A stretch of DNA of 64,000 nucleotides from Bacillota bacterium (GTDB lineage Bacteria; Bacillota; Clostridia; Peptostreptococcales; Anaerovoracaceae). The notes under the pieces are model-generated. The model did no database searches, had not been told where the DNA came from, and was given only the letters and a program-made list of their open reading frames with translations. Positions 19,086-27,819 of the stretch are shown here, piece after piece. Each line of letters begins with the position of its first letter. The stretch's first letter is position 1. The stretch lies in assembly GCA_017433375.1 (NCBI GenBank), contig JAFRHG010000029.1, positions 1-64,000 on the forward strand, in the 5' to 3' direction. A program made the translations under genes and the position numbers.

Positions 19086-19521
19086 GTATTTCATGGAATT
19101 CGCCGTGCTGACGGCCAGACGGTCCACCTGCCTCAGGCGGCAGGTCGGCGCCGTGATCGTGCAGGACAAGCACATCGTAGCGACGGGATATAACGGGGCG
19201 CCCCGGGGTCTGGAGCACTGCGCCGAGCGCAAGGGAGGATGCCTGCGGGAACAGCTGGGCATTCCCTCCGGAGAAAAGCACGAGCTTTGCCGGGCCCTCC
19301 ACGCGGAGCAGAACGCCATCATTCAGGCGGCCACCCTGGGACAGAGCATAGAAGGGGGAACGATCTACATTACCCACCAGCCCTGCGTCATCTGTGCCAA
19401 GATGATCATCAACGCCGGAATTGAGCGAATCGTCGTCAGGGAAGGATATCCCGACGAACTTTCCGTGGCCATCCTGAAGGAGGCCGGACTGAAGATCGTA
19501 ATGTTAGGAGAGAAGGATTGA
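19060..19521 (+). CDS. Deoxycytidylate deaminase (ComEB-like)
   Basis: A 153-aa zinc deaminase. Zinc ligands lie in LHAEQNAI (His, with catalytic Glu) and PCVICAKM (two Cys). The extra Cys/His of dCMP deaminases are seen in [15 protein letters not shown]. It converts dCMP to dUMP for thymidylate synthesis. The start lies inside truA behind AGCGGAGG, and the stop overlaps the next TTG start by 4 nt, so these genes form one operon. Confidence 0.93.
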   Translation: MDNRPGWDEYFMEFAVLTARRSTCLRRQVGAVIVQDKHIVATGYNGAPRGLEHCAERKGGCLREQLGIPSGEKHELCRALHAEQNAIIQAATLGQSIEGGTIYITHQPCVICAKMIINAGIERIVVREGYPDELSVAILKEAGLKIVMLGEKD

Positions 19522-20639
19522 CAGCTACCAGCATCGCTGTGTGGGGTCCTTTGATCGTTGCCGCGCTGGTTTCGGCGGCAGCGACGCCCTTCGCCATCTG
19601 GTTCGCGCCGAAGATCGGCGTGATGGACATTCCGAAGGACAGCCGCAGAGTACACAACAAACCTATGCCCCGCTTCGGCGGAGCGGCAATCTATCTCGGG
19701 ATGATGGTTTCCCTGAGCGTGTTTGCTGTTCACGCCAGAGGGGTATCCGCCATCATGATCGGCTGCACGATGATGTTCGTCCTCGGGCTGATCGATGACC
19801 TGAAGAATCTGAAACCGCTGATCAAATTCGGCGGGCAGATCCTGACGGCTACCGTTGTTTTTGCCCTGGGCATCCGCATCACCTTCGTCCGGATCACCAT
19901 CGTGGAACATATTCTGGGATCGGATCCCGTGATGTTCGGAAACATCATCGACTACGTGGTGACGGTGCTGTGGCTGGTTGCCATCACCAATTCCGTCAAT
20001 CTGATCGACGGGCTGGACGGGCTTGCCGCGGGCATCTCCGCCATCTCGGCCCTTTGCATCGCCTACGTCGCCTACATTCACGGATATATGGTGCCCACCA
20101 TGGTCATGATGGCTGTGGCCGGCTCCGCTCTGGGATTCCTTCCCTTCAACTTCCATCCGGCGAAGATCTTCATGGGCGATTCCGGATCCCAGCTTCTGGG
20201 CTTCGCCATCGCAGCCTTTTCTGTGGCCGGAACGGTGAAGAGCGCGACGATCATGGTGGTACTCATGCCGGCCCTGGTTCTCGGGCTGCCTATTTTCGAC
20301 ACCATCATGGCCATCATCCGCCGGACCTCCCGGCATCAGTCCATCGGCACGGCGGACAAGGAACACCTGCACCACAAGATCATGCGGGCTGGCTTCGGCC
20401 AGCGCAGAGCGGTGCTTCTGATGTACAGCGTCAGCGGCATCATGGGCGTGGTCGCGGTGCTGTACAGCCGGGGACTGTACGTGGAGTGCCTGGGGCTGCT
20501 GGCGGTCGTCGCCATGATCATCGGCGTCATCCTGACGGATACGGGCAAGAACAACATTCGGCTGAAGGGGCAGAGAATACTGAAGGAAGACCTGGGGGAT
20601 GAAGAGCAGGCAAGAAGAAAAAGGCGAAAATCTAAATGA
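19518..20639 (+). CDS. Undecaprenyl-phosphate N-acetylglucosaminyl-1-phosphate transferase (WecA/TagO-like)
   Basis: A 373-aa polytopic membrane protein of the MraY/WecA family with about ten to eleven hydrophobic helices. Recognisable motifs are [17 protein letters not shown] after TM1, [10 protein letters not shown] with the Asp pair, [24 protein letters not shown] and the basic [19 protein letters not shown] loop. It loads a sugar-1-phosphate onto undecaprenyl phosphate at the inner face of the membrane, starting teichoic acid or surface polysaccharide synthesis. The start is TTG coupled to the dCMP deaminase stop. The C-terminus is highly basic and overlaps the next gene by 41 nt. Confidence 0.92.
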   Translation: MTATSIAVWGPLIVAALVSAAATPFAIWFAPKIGVMDIPKDSRRVHNKPMPRFGGAAIYLGMMVSLSVFAVHARGVSAIMIGCTMMFVLGLIDDLKNLKPLIKFGGQILTATVVFALGIRITFVRITIVEHILGSDPVMFGNIIDYVVTVLWLVAITNSVNLIDGLDGLAAGISAISALCIAYVAYIHGYMVPTMVMMAVAGSALGFLPFNFHPAKIFMGDSGSQLLGFAIAAFSVAGTVKSATIMVVLMPALVLGLPIFDTIMAIIRRTSRHQSIGTADKEHLHHKIMRAGFGQRRAVLLMYSVSGIMGVVAVLYSRGLYVECLGLLAVVAMIIGVILTDTGKNNIRLKGQRILKEDLGDEEQARRKRRKSK

Positions 20640-21993
20640 TCTGCAGCTGCGGCAGTTTCTGAAAACCGTGGCCGTGGTTGCCGCACCCATCGCGCTGCAG
20701 AGCCTGATTGGCTCCAGCCTGAACCTGGTGGACAACCTGATGATCGGACATCTGGGAGAGATCCCCCTGAACGCGGTGGGGGTGTCGGTCCAGATTTTTT
20801 TCGTGTACTGGATGTTCGTCTTCGGCTTTTCCAGCGGGGCGGCCACATTCATTTCCCAGTTCTACGGCGTGCGTGATTTCGTGAACATCCGCAGAACGAC
20901 GGGCTTTACCCTGAGCGTGATCTTCGGCGTGGGCGTGCTGTTCTTTCTGGCGGCCGAGCTCTTCCCGGAGTACCTGCTGCGGATCTTCACCCGTTTCCCC
21001 GAGGTGATCGAAGCCGGCAAGGTCTACGTGCGGATCGGTGCGCCGACCTTCCTGCTGGTCCCTCTGACCATGGCCTTTACCGTGGCGCTGCGGGCGACCC
21101 AGCAGACCATGCAGCCCCTCATCGCCAGCGCGGCCGCTCTGGGGCTGAATACATTTATGAACTACGTGCTTATCTACGGCGCTTTCGGCATGCCGGCCAT
21201 GGGGATCGCCGGCGCGGCGCTGGCCACAGTGATCTCCCGTGCGGTGGAATTCAGCATCATCTTTTATCTGGTGTTTATCCGGAAAAACGCGATCGCCGGT
21301 CCCCTGAAGGAGTTCTTCGGCTTTAAGGGGGAACTGGCCGCGCGCATTGTGCGCAACGCCCTGCCCACGACCATCAACGAGACCATGTGGGGCATGGGAA
21401 CGGCCCTTTATGTGGCCGCCTTCGCCCGGATCAGCATTTCCGCCGGCGCAGCGGTCCAGGCCTGCAACACCATCAACAGCCTGTTCTCCATGGCGGCCTT
21501 CAGCGTGGGGGACGCGGTGCTGATCCTGGTGGGCCAGAAACTGGGCGAGGGCAAGACCGATGAAGCCTGGAAGATGTCCGTGATCCTGCTGAAGATCGGC
21601 GTCCTTGTCGGCCTTGTCCTCGGCGGCCTGACCCTGCTCTTCGGCCGGCCCATTTTGGGGCTCTTTGATTTCACCGCCGAGGGGGAGACGGATGCATGGC
21701 GCATTCTCGTCGTCTACGCGGCGACCCTGTTCATGGAAGTGTACAACGCTGTGCAGGTCACCGGCTGCCTGCGCTGCGGAGGGGATACCCGCTTCGCCAT
21801 GATCACCGAGGTCTCCGCCGTCTGGCTGATCGGCGTACCCCTGGCCTTCATTACGTCCCTGGTGCTGCACTGGCCCGTTTACCTGGCGGTGCTGGCCGTC
21901 AAGACCGAGGGTGTGGTCAAGGGCGTGATCCTGACCCGCCGCTACCTGAGCCGGAAGTGGATGAACAATATGATCGGGGGATTGGATGACTAA
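20599..21993 (+). CDS. MATE-family multidrug efflux transporter
   Basis: A 464-aa membrane protein with twelve predicted helices in two halves. LIGSSLNLVDNLMIGHLGEIPLNAV-type sequence in the first helices and NALPTTINETMWGMG at the start of the second half are typical of the MATE/NorM-DinF group. It would export cationic compounds using Na+ or H+. The ATG at 20599 lies within the preceding gene, an unusually long 41-nt overlap, but no better start is seen. The stop overlaps the helicase start by 8 nt. Confidence 0.92.
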   Translation: MKSRQEEKGENLNDLQLRQFLKTVAVVAAPIALQSLIGSSLNLVDNLMIGHLGEIPLNAVGVSVQIFFVYWMFVFGFSSGAATFISQFYGVRDFVNIRRTTGFTLSVIFGVGVLFFLAAELFPEYLLRIFTRFPEVIEAGKVYVRIGAPTFLLVPLTMAFTVALRATQQTMQPLIASAAALGLNTFMNYVLIYGAFGMPAMGIAGAALATVISRAVEFSIIFYLVFIRKNAIAGPLKEFFGFKGELAARIVRNALPTTINETMWGMGTALYVAAFARISISAGAAVQACNTINSLFSMAAFSVGDAVLILVGQKLGEGKTDEAWKMSVILLKIGVLVGLVLGGLTLLFGRPILGLFDFTAEGETDAWRILVVYAATLFMEVYNAVQVTGCLRCGGDTRFAMITEVSAVWLIGVPLAFITSLVLHWPVYLAVLAVKTEGVVKGVILTRRYLSRKWMNNMIGGLDD

Positions 21994-23638
21994 AAGAAAA
22001 GCAAACAGCGACATCGTATCCTTCCTGCGGAACTTCGATATTGCCGAATACCAGGAGAAGGCCCGCTGGCTGGACCGCCGGTTCATTCTTCACGTGGGCC
22101 CGACCAACTCGGGCAAAACCTACGATGCCCTGCAGGCCCTGAAGAAGGCGGGGACCGGCGTTTACCTGGGCCCCCTGCGGCTCCTCGCCCTGGAAATGTA
22201 CGACACGCTGAACGCCGCCGGCGCCCTCTGCGAGCTGCTGACGGGGGAGGAATTCATCCGGGTGCCCGGAGCCCAGCTCACCGCCTCAACCATTGAACTC
22301 TGCGATTACCGAAAGCGCTACGACGTGGCCGTCATCGACGAGGCCCAGATGATCGCCGATCCCCACCGGGGCGGCAACTGGACCAAGGCCATCTTCCTCG
22401 TGGATGCGGCGGAGGTGCACATCTGCCTTTCCCCCGACGCGGAGGAACTCATCTGCCGGATCCTGGACGGCTTCGACGGGCAGTACGAGATCCGCCGCCA
22501 CGAGCGGCTGGCGCCCCTGGTCTACGCCGGCCAGATGGAGAGCATGAGCGAGGTGGAGGACGGCGACGCGGTGATTGTCTTTTCCCGGCGGTCGGTCCTG
22601 GCGACGGCGGGAGAACTGCAGCAGCTGGGGAAAAAGGCCAGCGTGATCTACGGAGCGCTGCCCCCCGCATCCCGGCGGGAGGAGGTGCGCAAATTCGCCT
22701 CGGGAGAGAACACGGTGGTGGTATCCACCGACGCCATCGGCATGGGGATCTCCCTGCCCATCCGGCGGATCATCTTCCGGGAGATGACCAAGTTTGACGG
22801 TGAGGATGACCGCACCCTGAACGGCAGCGAGATCCGGCAGATCGCCGGCCGTGCCGGCCGCTACGGCATCTATGATCAGGGAGAGGTCCTGACCATGGCC
22901 AAGCCGGAGGTGGTGGAGGAGGCCCTGAAGGAGACGGGCCGGCCGCTGCAGGTGGTGACCATCCCCTTCCCCAAAGAGGCCGTGGACACCGGCTTCACCT
23001 TCTGGCGCCTCTTCGATGAGTGGCAGAACCTGCCCCATGTGCCCGGCTTCTCCCGGGAGGATATGAGCGAGGCCATGTTCCTGCTGAAGGAGCTGGGGGA
23101 CAGGATCGCCCGCCAGCTTCCCCGGGAACTTCTCTACGAACTGATCACCTGTCCTGTGGACATCAAGAACGAGCGGCTGGTCCTCTACTGGCTGGAAAGC
23201 TGCATCGCCATCGGCGTCGGCGCCGAGCCGGAGGTACCCATGTTCGACACGGACACCCTGGAGGGATGCGAGCTGCAGTACAAGGCTCTGGATGTCCGCC
23301 ATCAACTGCTGCGCCGGATCGGCATCGAGGATCCCCGCATGGAGGAGAAGCTGGAGCTCTGCGAAAAGATCAATCAGCTCCTTCTGGAGGACAAACGGAA
23401 TCTGCGCAGGCGCTGCCCCCGCTGCGGCCGGTCCCTTCCCGCCGACTGGCCCTACGGGATCTGCGACCGCTGCTACGGCGGCCACCGGCGCAGGCGCGGC
23501 GGCAATGACCGCCACCCGGGCAAGGGCGGCTCGGGCAAGAGTGGCTCTGGTCAGGGTAGCTCCGGCAAGGGCGGCTCTTCCAGCAAAGATGGCAAGCGCA
23601 AAAGACGAAAGAATCCCCGCCGCCGCAGAAGGCGCTAG
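21986..23638 (+). CDS. Suv3-like superfamily 2 RNA helicase with C-terminal zinc ribbon and basic tail
   Basis: A 550-aa protein resembling mitochondrial Suv3 helicases. Motif I is GPTNSGKT (38-45), motif Ia GVYLGPLRLLALE, motif II VIDEAQM and motif VI QIAGRAGRYG. The order and wording match Suv3 rather than DEAD-box proteins. After the helicase core comes a region with Cys pairs (CPRCGR and CDRC, about 480-500) that could bind zinc. A Gly/Ser/Lys/Arg-rich tail of about 45 residues (GSGKSGSGQGSSGKGG) follows, likely to bind RNA. It probably unwinds structured RNA in turnover. It is the last gene of the truA-to-helicase operon. Confidence 0.87.
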   Translation: MTKRKANSDIVSFLRNFDIAEYQEKARWLDRRFILHVGPTNSGKTYDALQALKKAGTGVYLGPLRLLALEMYDTLNAAGALCELLTGEEFIRVPGAQLTASTIELCDYRKRYDVAVIDEAQMIADPHRGGNWTKAIFLVDAAEVHICLSPDAEELICRILDGFDGQYEIRRHERLAPLVYAGQMESMSEVEDGDAVIVFSRRSVLATAGELQQLGKKASVIYGALPPASRREEVRKFASGENTVVVSTDAIGMGISLPIRRIIFREMTKFDGEDDRTLNGSEIRQIAGRAGRYGIYDQGEVLTMAKPEVVEEALKETGRPLQVVTIPFPKEAVDTGFTFWRLFDEWQNLPHVPGFSREDMSEAMFLLKELGDRIARQLPRELLYELITCPVDIKNERLVLYWLESCIAIGVGAEPEVPMFDTDTLEGCELQYKALDVRHQLLRRIGIEDPRMEEKLELCEKINQLLLEDKRNLRRRCPRCGRSLPADWPYGICDRCYGGHRRRRGGNDRHPGKGGSGKSGSGQGSSGKGGSSSKDGKRKRRKNPRRRRRR

Positions 23639-23689
23639 ACCACATTTGGTCTCATCGTCTTCTCCGCATTCGGCCCATCGCCGCTTAAC

Positions 23690-23784
23690 GTGTCTGCCAA
23701 ATCCCGCGATATAAGGACTTTGGCAGACACAGAACTCTTTGTTGTCTACCAAACTGTTGATTCAAGGGTTTTTAGCAGACACGT
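23690..23784 (+). repeat. Two paired inverted repeats (TGTCTGCCAAA / TTTGGCAGACA)
   Basis: GTGTCTGCCAAA (23690-23701) and TTTGGCAGACAC (23719-23730) are a perfect 12-bp inverted repeat with a 17-nt loop. A weaker pair, TGTCTACCAAA (about 23743-23753) and TTTAGCAGACAC (about 23771-23782), follows. They lie in the 333-bp gap between the helicase and the HipA-like gene, whose right part holds a promoter and operator-like repeats. There is no T run. Confidence 0.75.
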
Positions 23785-23875
23785 GAGTGCCCTTCGCCGT
23801 TCACGTAAGTATGCGGATTAGGTTCAGCCTCCTCTTGATCCGGTGCGGCCGGGGAGGCCAATGACGGAAAGATAT

Positions 23876-23933
23876 TTGACACGAGTAACCATATATGATA
23901 ACATCACGGCAGCGGGTGATATCATATATGATA
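23876..23933 (+). promoter_or_regulatory. Promoter and repeated operator of the HTH-HipA gene
   Basis: A perfect TTGACA (23876-23881) is followed at roughly -10 distance by GATAAC/TAACAT. CATATATGATA occurs twice in direct orientation (23890-23900 and 23923-23933), 33 bp or about three helical turns apart. The second copy is part of a perfect palindrome ATCATATATGAT (23921-23932). This layout suits autoregulation by the HTH domain of the gene that follows. Confidence 0.65.
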
Positions 23934-23971
23934 CATCGCGAAAGAGTTACTGGGAAAAGGGGGCAAACTGT

Positions 23972-25486
23972 ATGGATAAGAAAGCGGCGAAACCGGCGAA
24001 TAAAGCCAGAAAACCGAAACCGGCGAAGGCAGCCGGGGAAGCTAAGGCGGCGAAGGAAGCCGGGGAAGCGAAGCCATCCGGGAAAAAAACAGGAAGCCAA
24101 AAGAAGGACGAGAAGAAAACCCGGCTGCGGCGGGACGTGACCAGCCATCTGGCGGCAGAGCGGATCATGGCGCGGATGACCCAGGAGGAGATGGCCGAAG
24201 CGCTGGGGACGAGCAAGTCCAGCATCTCCCGGATCGAAAGCGGCGGGCAGAACCTGACCGTGGACTACATTCAGGCCATGGCCGAGGCGCTGCAGAAGAA
24301 TGTGAGCTTCGTGATGGAGGATCCCCGTATCGAATACGGGGATGAATCGGAGTACAGCCTAAAGCTGTACGATGAAGAATTGATCCGGTTTCGGATGAAG
24401 AGGGGCGTAAGCCTGCATGCGGAGATTGTATATGTCAATGATGACAGGAAAAATGTGTTTCCCATGGATTTGGAACTAACAGAGGAAGGACTTCTGGAGT
24501 GGCTCAGGCGAAGGGTCGTGCCCGGGAACCGTGAGCTGGTAGGGAGCATACTGCATTCTCTCGGCCTGACTATGGGAAATCTGAAGGGGATCATCGACGT
24601 CTGCATGGGTCTGTCCCTGAATGACAGCTACTGGATTCCACAAAGCAATTTTACCGGATCATTTGCGCAATACAATCTATACCAGAATCGCTTTGATGAA
24701 GCCCTTTCACTTATTGCCTATCTGGGAAGAGGAAGCAGAAGGAAGAAATACGGAACGACTCCGGAACTGACCACGGGAGGCATGCTTCGAAAGGCCTGGC
24801 ATTTTTCCGATCGTAACGGCATATGGCTCTACAAAAGCGGGACCAGCGGATACGCCAATGCGGGAAACGAGCCCTACTCGGAGTTCATGGCGTATCAGAT
24901 CGCCCGGCGAATGGGTCTGCACGTCGTGCCCTATGAGCTGGCAAACTGGTATGGGATCCTGGCATCAAAGTGCAAGTTGTTTACCGATATTGACACTTCG
25001 TTTATCCCTGCCGGCAGGGTAGTGAAGACAGGGGGGATCGATGCGTGTCTGGATTACTATAAGAAACTGGGCGACGACTTCTATCAGGAACTGGTCAGCA
25101 TGCTGATCTTTGACGCACTCATTGTAAATGAGGACCGGCATTTCGGCAATTTCGGTCTGCTCCGGGACAATCACACCGGCGAGATCATTTCACCGGCACC
25201 CATCTTTGACAATGGGCTTTCCCTGCTATGTTATGGAATGAAAAAAGAGTTTATTGACGACACGGAGTACAGGGAGTATCTGGCAGGAAGGACGAATCCA
25301 TACGGAGAGGGGAGCCAGTTCATGGACCTTGCCCGCCGGATCATCGGCCCTGTCCAGAAGGGACAGCTCCGCCGCCTGGCCGGCTTCACCTTCGAGGAAA
25401 GCGACGTGACCAACCTGCCCCGCTGGCGGACGCAGCGGCTGGAGGAGATGGTCCGGGACCGTGCAAATGCAATGCTGGCCATGTAA
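23972..25486 (+). CDS. Single-chain XRE-type HTH and HipA-like kinase protein
   Basis: A 504-aa protein with three parts. Residues 1-50 are a Lys/Ala/Pro-rich tail resembling histone H1 (KPANKARKPKPAKAAGEAK). Residues about 50-115 form an XRE/HipB-like helix-turn-helix (MTQEEMAEALGTSKSSISRIE). The C-terminal part resembles HipA Ser/Thr kinases, with an ATP-lysine candidate in GIWLYKSG, the catalytic loop VNEDRHFGNFG and the metal-binding FDNG. HipB and HipA are normally separate toxin-antitoxin genes; here antitoxin-like and kinase domains share one chain. The start at 23972 follows AAAAGGGGGC; the open frame extends upstream to 23843 over the operator and is rejected. The target is unknown. 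Confidence 0.82.
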   Translation: MDKKAAKPANKARKPKPAKAAGEAKAAKEAGEAKPSGKKTGSQKKDEKKTRLRRDVTSHLAAERIMARMTQEEMAEALGTSKSSISRIESGGQNLTVDYIQAMAEALQKNVSFVMEDPRIEYGDESEYSLKLYDEELIRFRMKRGVSLHAEIVYVNDDRKNVFPMDLELTEEGLLEWLRRRVVPGNRELVGSILHSLGLTMGNLKGIIDVCMGLSLNDSYWIPQSNFTGSFAQYNLYQNRFDEALSLIAYLGRGSRRKKYGTTPELTTGGMLRKAWHFSDRNGIWLYKSGTSGYANAGNEPYSEFMAYQIARRMGLHVVPYELANWYGILASKCKLFTDIDTSFIPAGRVVKTGGIDACLDYYKKLGDDFYQELVSMLIFDALIVNEDRHFGNFGLLRDNHTGEIISPAPIFDNGLSLLCYGMKKEFIDDTEYREYLAGRTNPYGEGSQFMDLARRIIGPVQKGQLRRLAGFTFEESDVTNLPRWRTQRLEEMVRDRANAMLAM

Positions 25487-25505
25487 TTTAAACAAGGAGA
25501 CCACA

Positions 25506-26318
25506 ATGAACAGAGACATCTTCCTATCCACCTTTTCTCATAACGCGACGAAGGAGATCGCCTTCTACGGCATCGGGATCGAATTCAACCAGTTCTGCAT
25601 TTCCAAGTGGCTGGACGATGAGGTGATCGGCGATACTTTGGCCAGGATGCGCCGGCAGGCTGAACGCTGCGGTGTTTGCCTCCCGCAGGCGGAGGGCGGG
25701 CCCGATGCGGCTGCCACGCTGATCGATCCCGCAAAGGCAATCGTTCACGGCCCCTTCACCGACCTGGCTCCGGCAGCCTTCGACCACCGCTTCCGGGACC
25801 TGACCCGCGCCCGCTTCGATCAGGCTGCGGCGGGGACGCTGGCCCTGGGCCTCTCCCGCATGGTCGTCCACACCGGCTACATCCCCCTGGTCTTCGACCC
25901 CCGGTGGCAGGTGAAGGAGTCCATCGGATTCTGGCAGGAATTCCTGGAGGACAAGCCGGAGGATTTCCAGATCTATCTGGAAAACGTCATGGACGAAAAG
26001 CCGGCGTTGCTTTTGGACATCGTGGAGGGTGTGAACGATCCCCGCATGAACATCTGCCTGGACGTGGGCCACGTCAACGCCATCTCGGAAATGAGTGTGC
26101 CCCGGTGGATCGAGGCTCTGGGCCCAAAGATCCGCCATCTCCATCTGCACAACAATGACGGGAACCATGACCTCCACCAGGCCCTGACCGAAGGGACTCT
26201 GGACATGGAAGAGATCCTCTGCGCCGTGGACGCCTGCTGTCCCCCGGAGACCACGCTCACCATCGAAAGCCGCGACTGCCACGACTCCATTCACTGGCTG
26301 CTGGAACGGTGCGGCTGA
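25506..26318 (+). CDS. TIM-barrel sugar isomerase/endonuclease IV-like protein
   Basis: A 270-aa protein resembling the xylose isomerase-like TIM-barrel family. It has the strand-end residues IYLENVMDE, NICLDVGHVNA, HLHLHNNDGNHDLH and TLTIESRD, where Glu, Asp and His residues typically bind a divalent metal. Reactions in this family range from sugar isomerisation to AP-site cleavage, so the substrate is not predictable. It follows the HipA-like gene by 19 nt behind AACAAGGAGACC, so the two may be co-transcribed. Confidence 0.75.
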   Translation: MNRDIFLSTFSHNATKEIAFYGIGIEFNQFCISKWLDDEVIGDTLARMRRQAERCGVCLPQAEGGPDAAATLIDPAKAIVHGPFTDLAPAAFDHRFRDLTRARFDQAAAGTLALGLSRMVVHTGYIPLVFDPRWQVKESIGFWQEFLEDKPEDFQIYLENVMDEKPALLLDIVEGVNDPRMNICLDVGHVNAISEMSVPRWIEALGPKIRHLHLHNNDGNHDLHQALTEGTLDMEEILCAVDACCPPETTLTIESRDCHDSIHWLLERCG

Positions 26319-26416
26319 TGGAAAAGGTACAGAATCCGGTAAAAAAACTGTTGGAAAACGCACAGAAAAACGCGCAAAAGAAGCCGGGCGGGTTTGCCCC
26401 ATGCAGCATCCTCTAA
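26318..26416 (+). CDS. Possible 32-residue small protein
   Basis: An ATG overlapping the TGA of the TIM-barrel gene (TGATG) opens a 32-codon frame. The peptide is lysine- and asparagine-rich (MEKVQNPVKKLLENAQKN) with one Cys near the C-terminus, and ends at a TAA within the first of the 23-bp-spaced repeats. It could be a real coupled peptide or the N-terminal stub of a damaged gene. No homology is recognised. Confidence 0.3.
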   Translation: MEKVQNPVKKLLENAQKNAQKKPGGFAPCSIL

Positions 26417-26488
26417 AATACAGGACACATATCCTCTAAAATATATCTGTTTTTCCCTCTAAAATGATTGACAATTCTCCTCTGTTTT
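26410..26488 (+). repeat. CCTCTAAAAT iterated every 23 bp
   Basis: The decamer CCTCTAAAAT starts at 26410, 26433 and 26456. A degenerate CCTCTGTTTT starts at 26479, giving an exact 23-bp period over four units. The intervening sequence is AT-rich and not conserved. It lies just before the truncated ATPase fragment. Confidence 0.85.
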
Positions 26489-27325
26489 CAGGGAGAATTC
26501 AACCCCGCCTCCGTTCAGCAGAAACTGATTCCACTGGCCCATATGATCTGCAGGGGCGGATGGCCTGCCGTGATCAAAGAGAAGCGAACGGAGACCGGCG
26601 CGTTGCTGGAAGCTTATTTCGATGCCTTGTTCGAGGTCAACATTCCCCGAAAAAAACTGAAGGGAAATGAATCGAGAAGGGTAGCCCAGGCGCTTGCCAG
26701 AAACACCGGTCATGCGCTGACATTGAAGACGATTGCCGCGGATGCGCAGTTGCCGGCCTCAGATTCTACCCAGACGGCGGCAAAGGTTTCTGACCACATC
26801 GCTGCGCTGGAGGAGCTGTATGTCATTGAATCCGTCCGCGGGTGGGATGCGCCCATCCGTTCAAAGAGCCGTTTGAGAACCAAGCCCAAATACTACTTTT
26901 CCGATCCCTCGCTGACAGCGGCCCTTCTGCAGATCACGCCGGAAAGGCTGATTGAGGAAGGTCAGCTGTTCGGAATGCTTTTTGAATCATTGGCCATGCA
27001 CGACCTGGCGGTTTACACGGAAGCCCTGCCTGGCGCGTCAGGCGATGCTCTTCACTATTACAGGGATTCCGACGGCCTGGAGATCGACGCCGTCATAGAA
27101 TTGAGGACAGGACAGTGGGCAGGACTGGAAATCAAGCTGGGAGAAAACAGATGGCGGGAGGGCGCGAAGGCGCTGAACAGGCTCAGGAAAAAGGTGGCCG
27201 CAAATTCGGCCGCCAGGAATCCGTCACCGGCGTTCATGGCGGTGATCGTCGGAGCAGGAGAAGCGGCCAGATACGATAAGGAGGAGGACGTGTACATTAT
27301 TCCGTTAACGGCCCTCGGCGCGTAG
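26468..27325 (+). pseudogene. C-terminal fragment of a DUF4143-type AAA ATPase
   Basis: The open frame encodes about 280 residues matching only the C-terminal half of the widespread DUF4143 ATPase family. HMICRGGWPAVI, the winged-helix-like segment AQLPASDSTQTAAKVSDHI, KYYFSDPSLTAALL, GMLFESLAMHDLAVY and the nuclease-like EIDAVIEL...GLEIKLG are visible. The N-terminal P-loop part is absent upstream, where instead there are 23-bp repeats and a tiny frame. The nominal start (TTG 26468) has no good ribosome site. I read it as a deletion remnant. The retained C-terminal nuclease-like region is intact in frame. Confidence 0.72.
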
Positions 27326-27427
27326 GGCAGGCTTGCGGCAGCCGAAAGAAGTGCCGCGGCAGGACTCGCTTCTGGTAATTCCTTCAAATTCATGAAAAAT
27401 ACTCCAAAACCACCATTTTTTGTGGAA

Positions 27428-27456
27428 TTGACACTGCAAAGTGAAAAGGCTAGAAT
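27428..27456 (+). promoter_or_regulatory. Promoter of the cobalamin-riboswitch operon
   Basis: TTGACA (27428-27433), a 17-bp spacer and TAGAAT (27451-27456). The predicted transcript start near 27463 lies just before the aptamer P1 stem. Confidence 0.9.
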
Positions 27457-27476
27457 GGGGTCGACAGTATAGAAAC

Positions 27477-27674
27477 ATTCCATGTTCCCCCATTGATTTG
27501 GGGGCCAAGAGGGAATCAGGAGAGAAGCCTGAGCGGTCCCGCCACTGTGTTTAGGGAGTCTTCGTTCACTGCAAAGGCAATCCACTGGCTGAGCATCATC
27601 CGCGTTGAGGGATGGGCCCGGCTGGGAAGGAGAACGAAGGTGAAGATCTATGAGCCAGGAGACCTGCATGGAAT
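27477..27674 (+). promoter_or_regulatory. Cobalamin riboswitch aptamer
   Basis: The aptamer is closed by a perfect 8-bp P1 stem, ATTCCATG (27477-27484) with CATGGAAT (27667-27674). Inside are the conserved B12-box elements in order: AGAGGGAATCAGG, AGCGGTCCCGCCACTGT, GGCTGGGAAGGAG and GAGCCAGGAGACCTGC. The family (cobalamin riboswitch, RF00174) usually shuts expression off when adenosylcobalamin or a related corrinoid binds. It lies between the promoter at 27428 and an intrinsic terminator, upstream of a 13-gene operon. It is the strongest evidence for what that operon handles. Confidence 0.95.
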
Positions 27675-27745
27675 ATGGTTCTTGATCTGTGCGGTGAACA
27701 CAGAGGCGAGAGAGCGAGCATAAAAAATGATGTAGCGAAAACGGG

Positions 27746-27774
27746 CTGCAGTCGAAGGTGACTGCAGTTTTTTT
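27746..27774 (+). terminator. Terminator forming the riboswitch expression platform
   Basis: CTGCAGTC (27746-27753) pairs with GACTGCAG (27760-27767) around GAAGGT, followed by TTTTTTT. The position between aptamer and first gene suggests transcriptional attenuation when ligand is bound. Confidence 0.9.
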
Positions 27775-27819
27775 GTGCCTGCTCTCCACTCACCTCAGGT
27801 GAGAAGAAGGAGGTGTCTT

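Noticed and set aside
23639..27325. Prophage or insertion element around the HipA-like gene
   Set aside because: No integrase, transposase or phage structural gene, and no flanking target-site duplication was seen.
26468..27325. Complete DUF4143 ATPase gene with an alternative start
   Set aside because: No P-loop or Walker B sequence exists in any frame upstream to the TIM-barrel gene, so the N-terminal half is missing.
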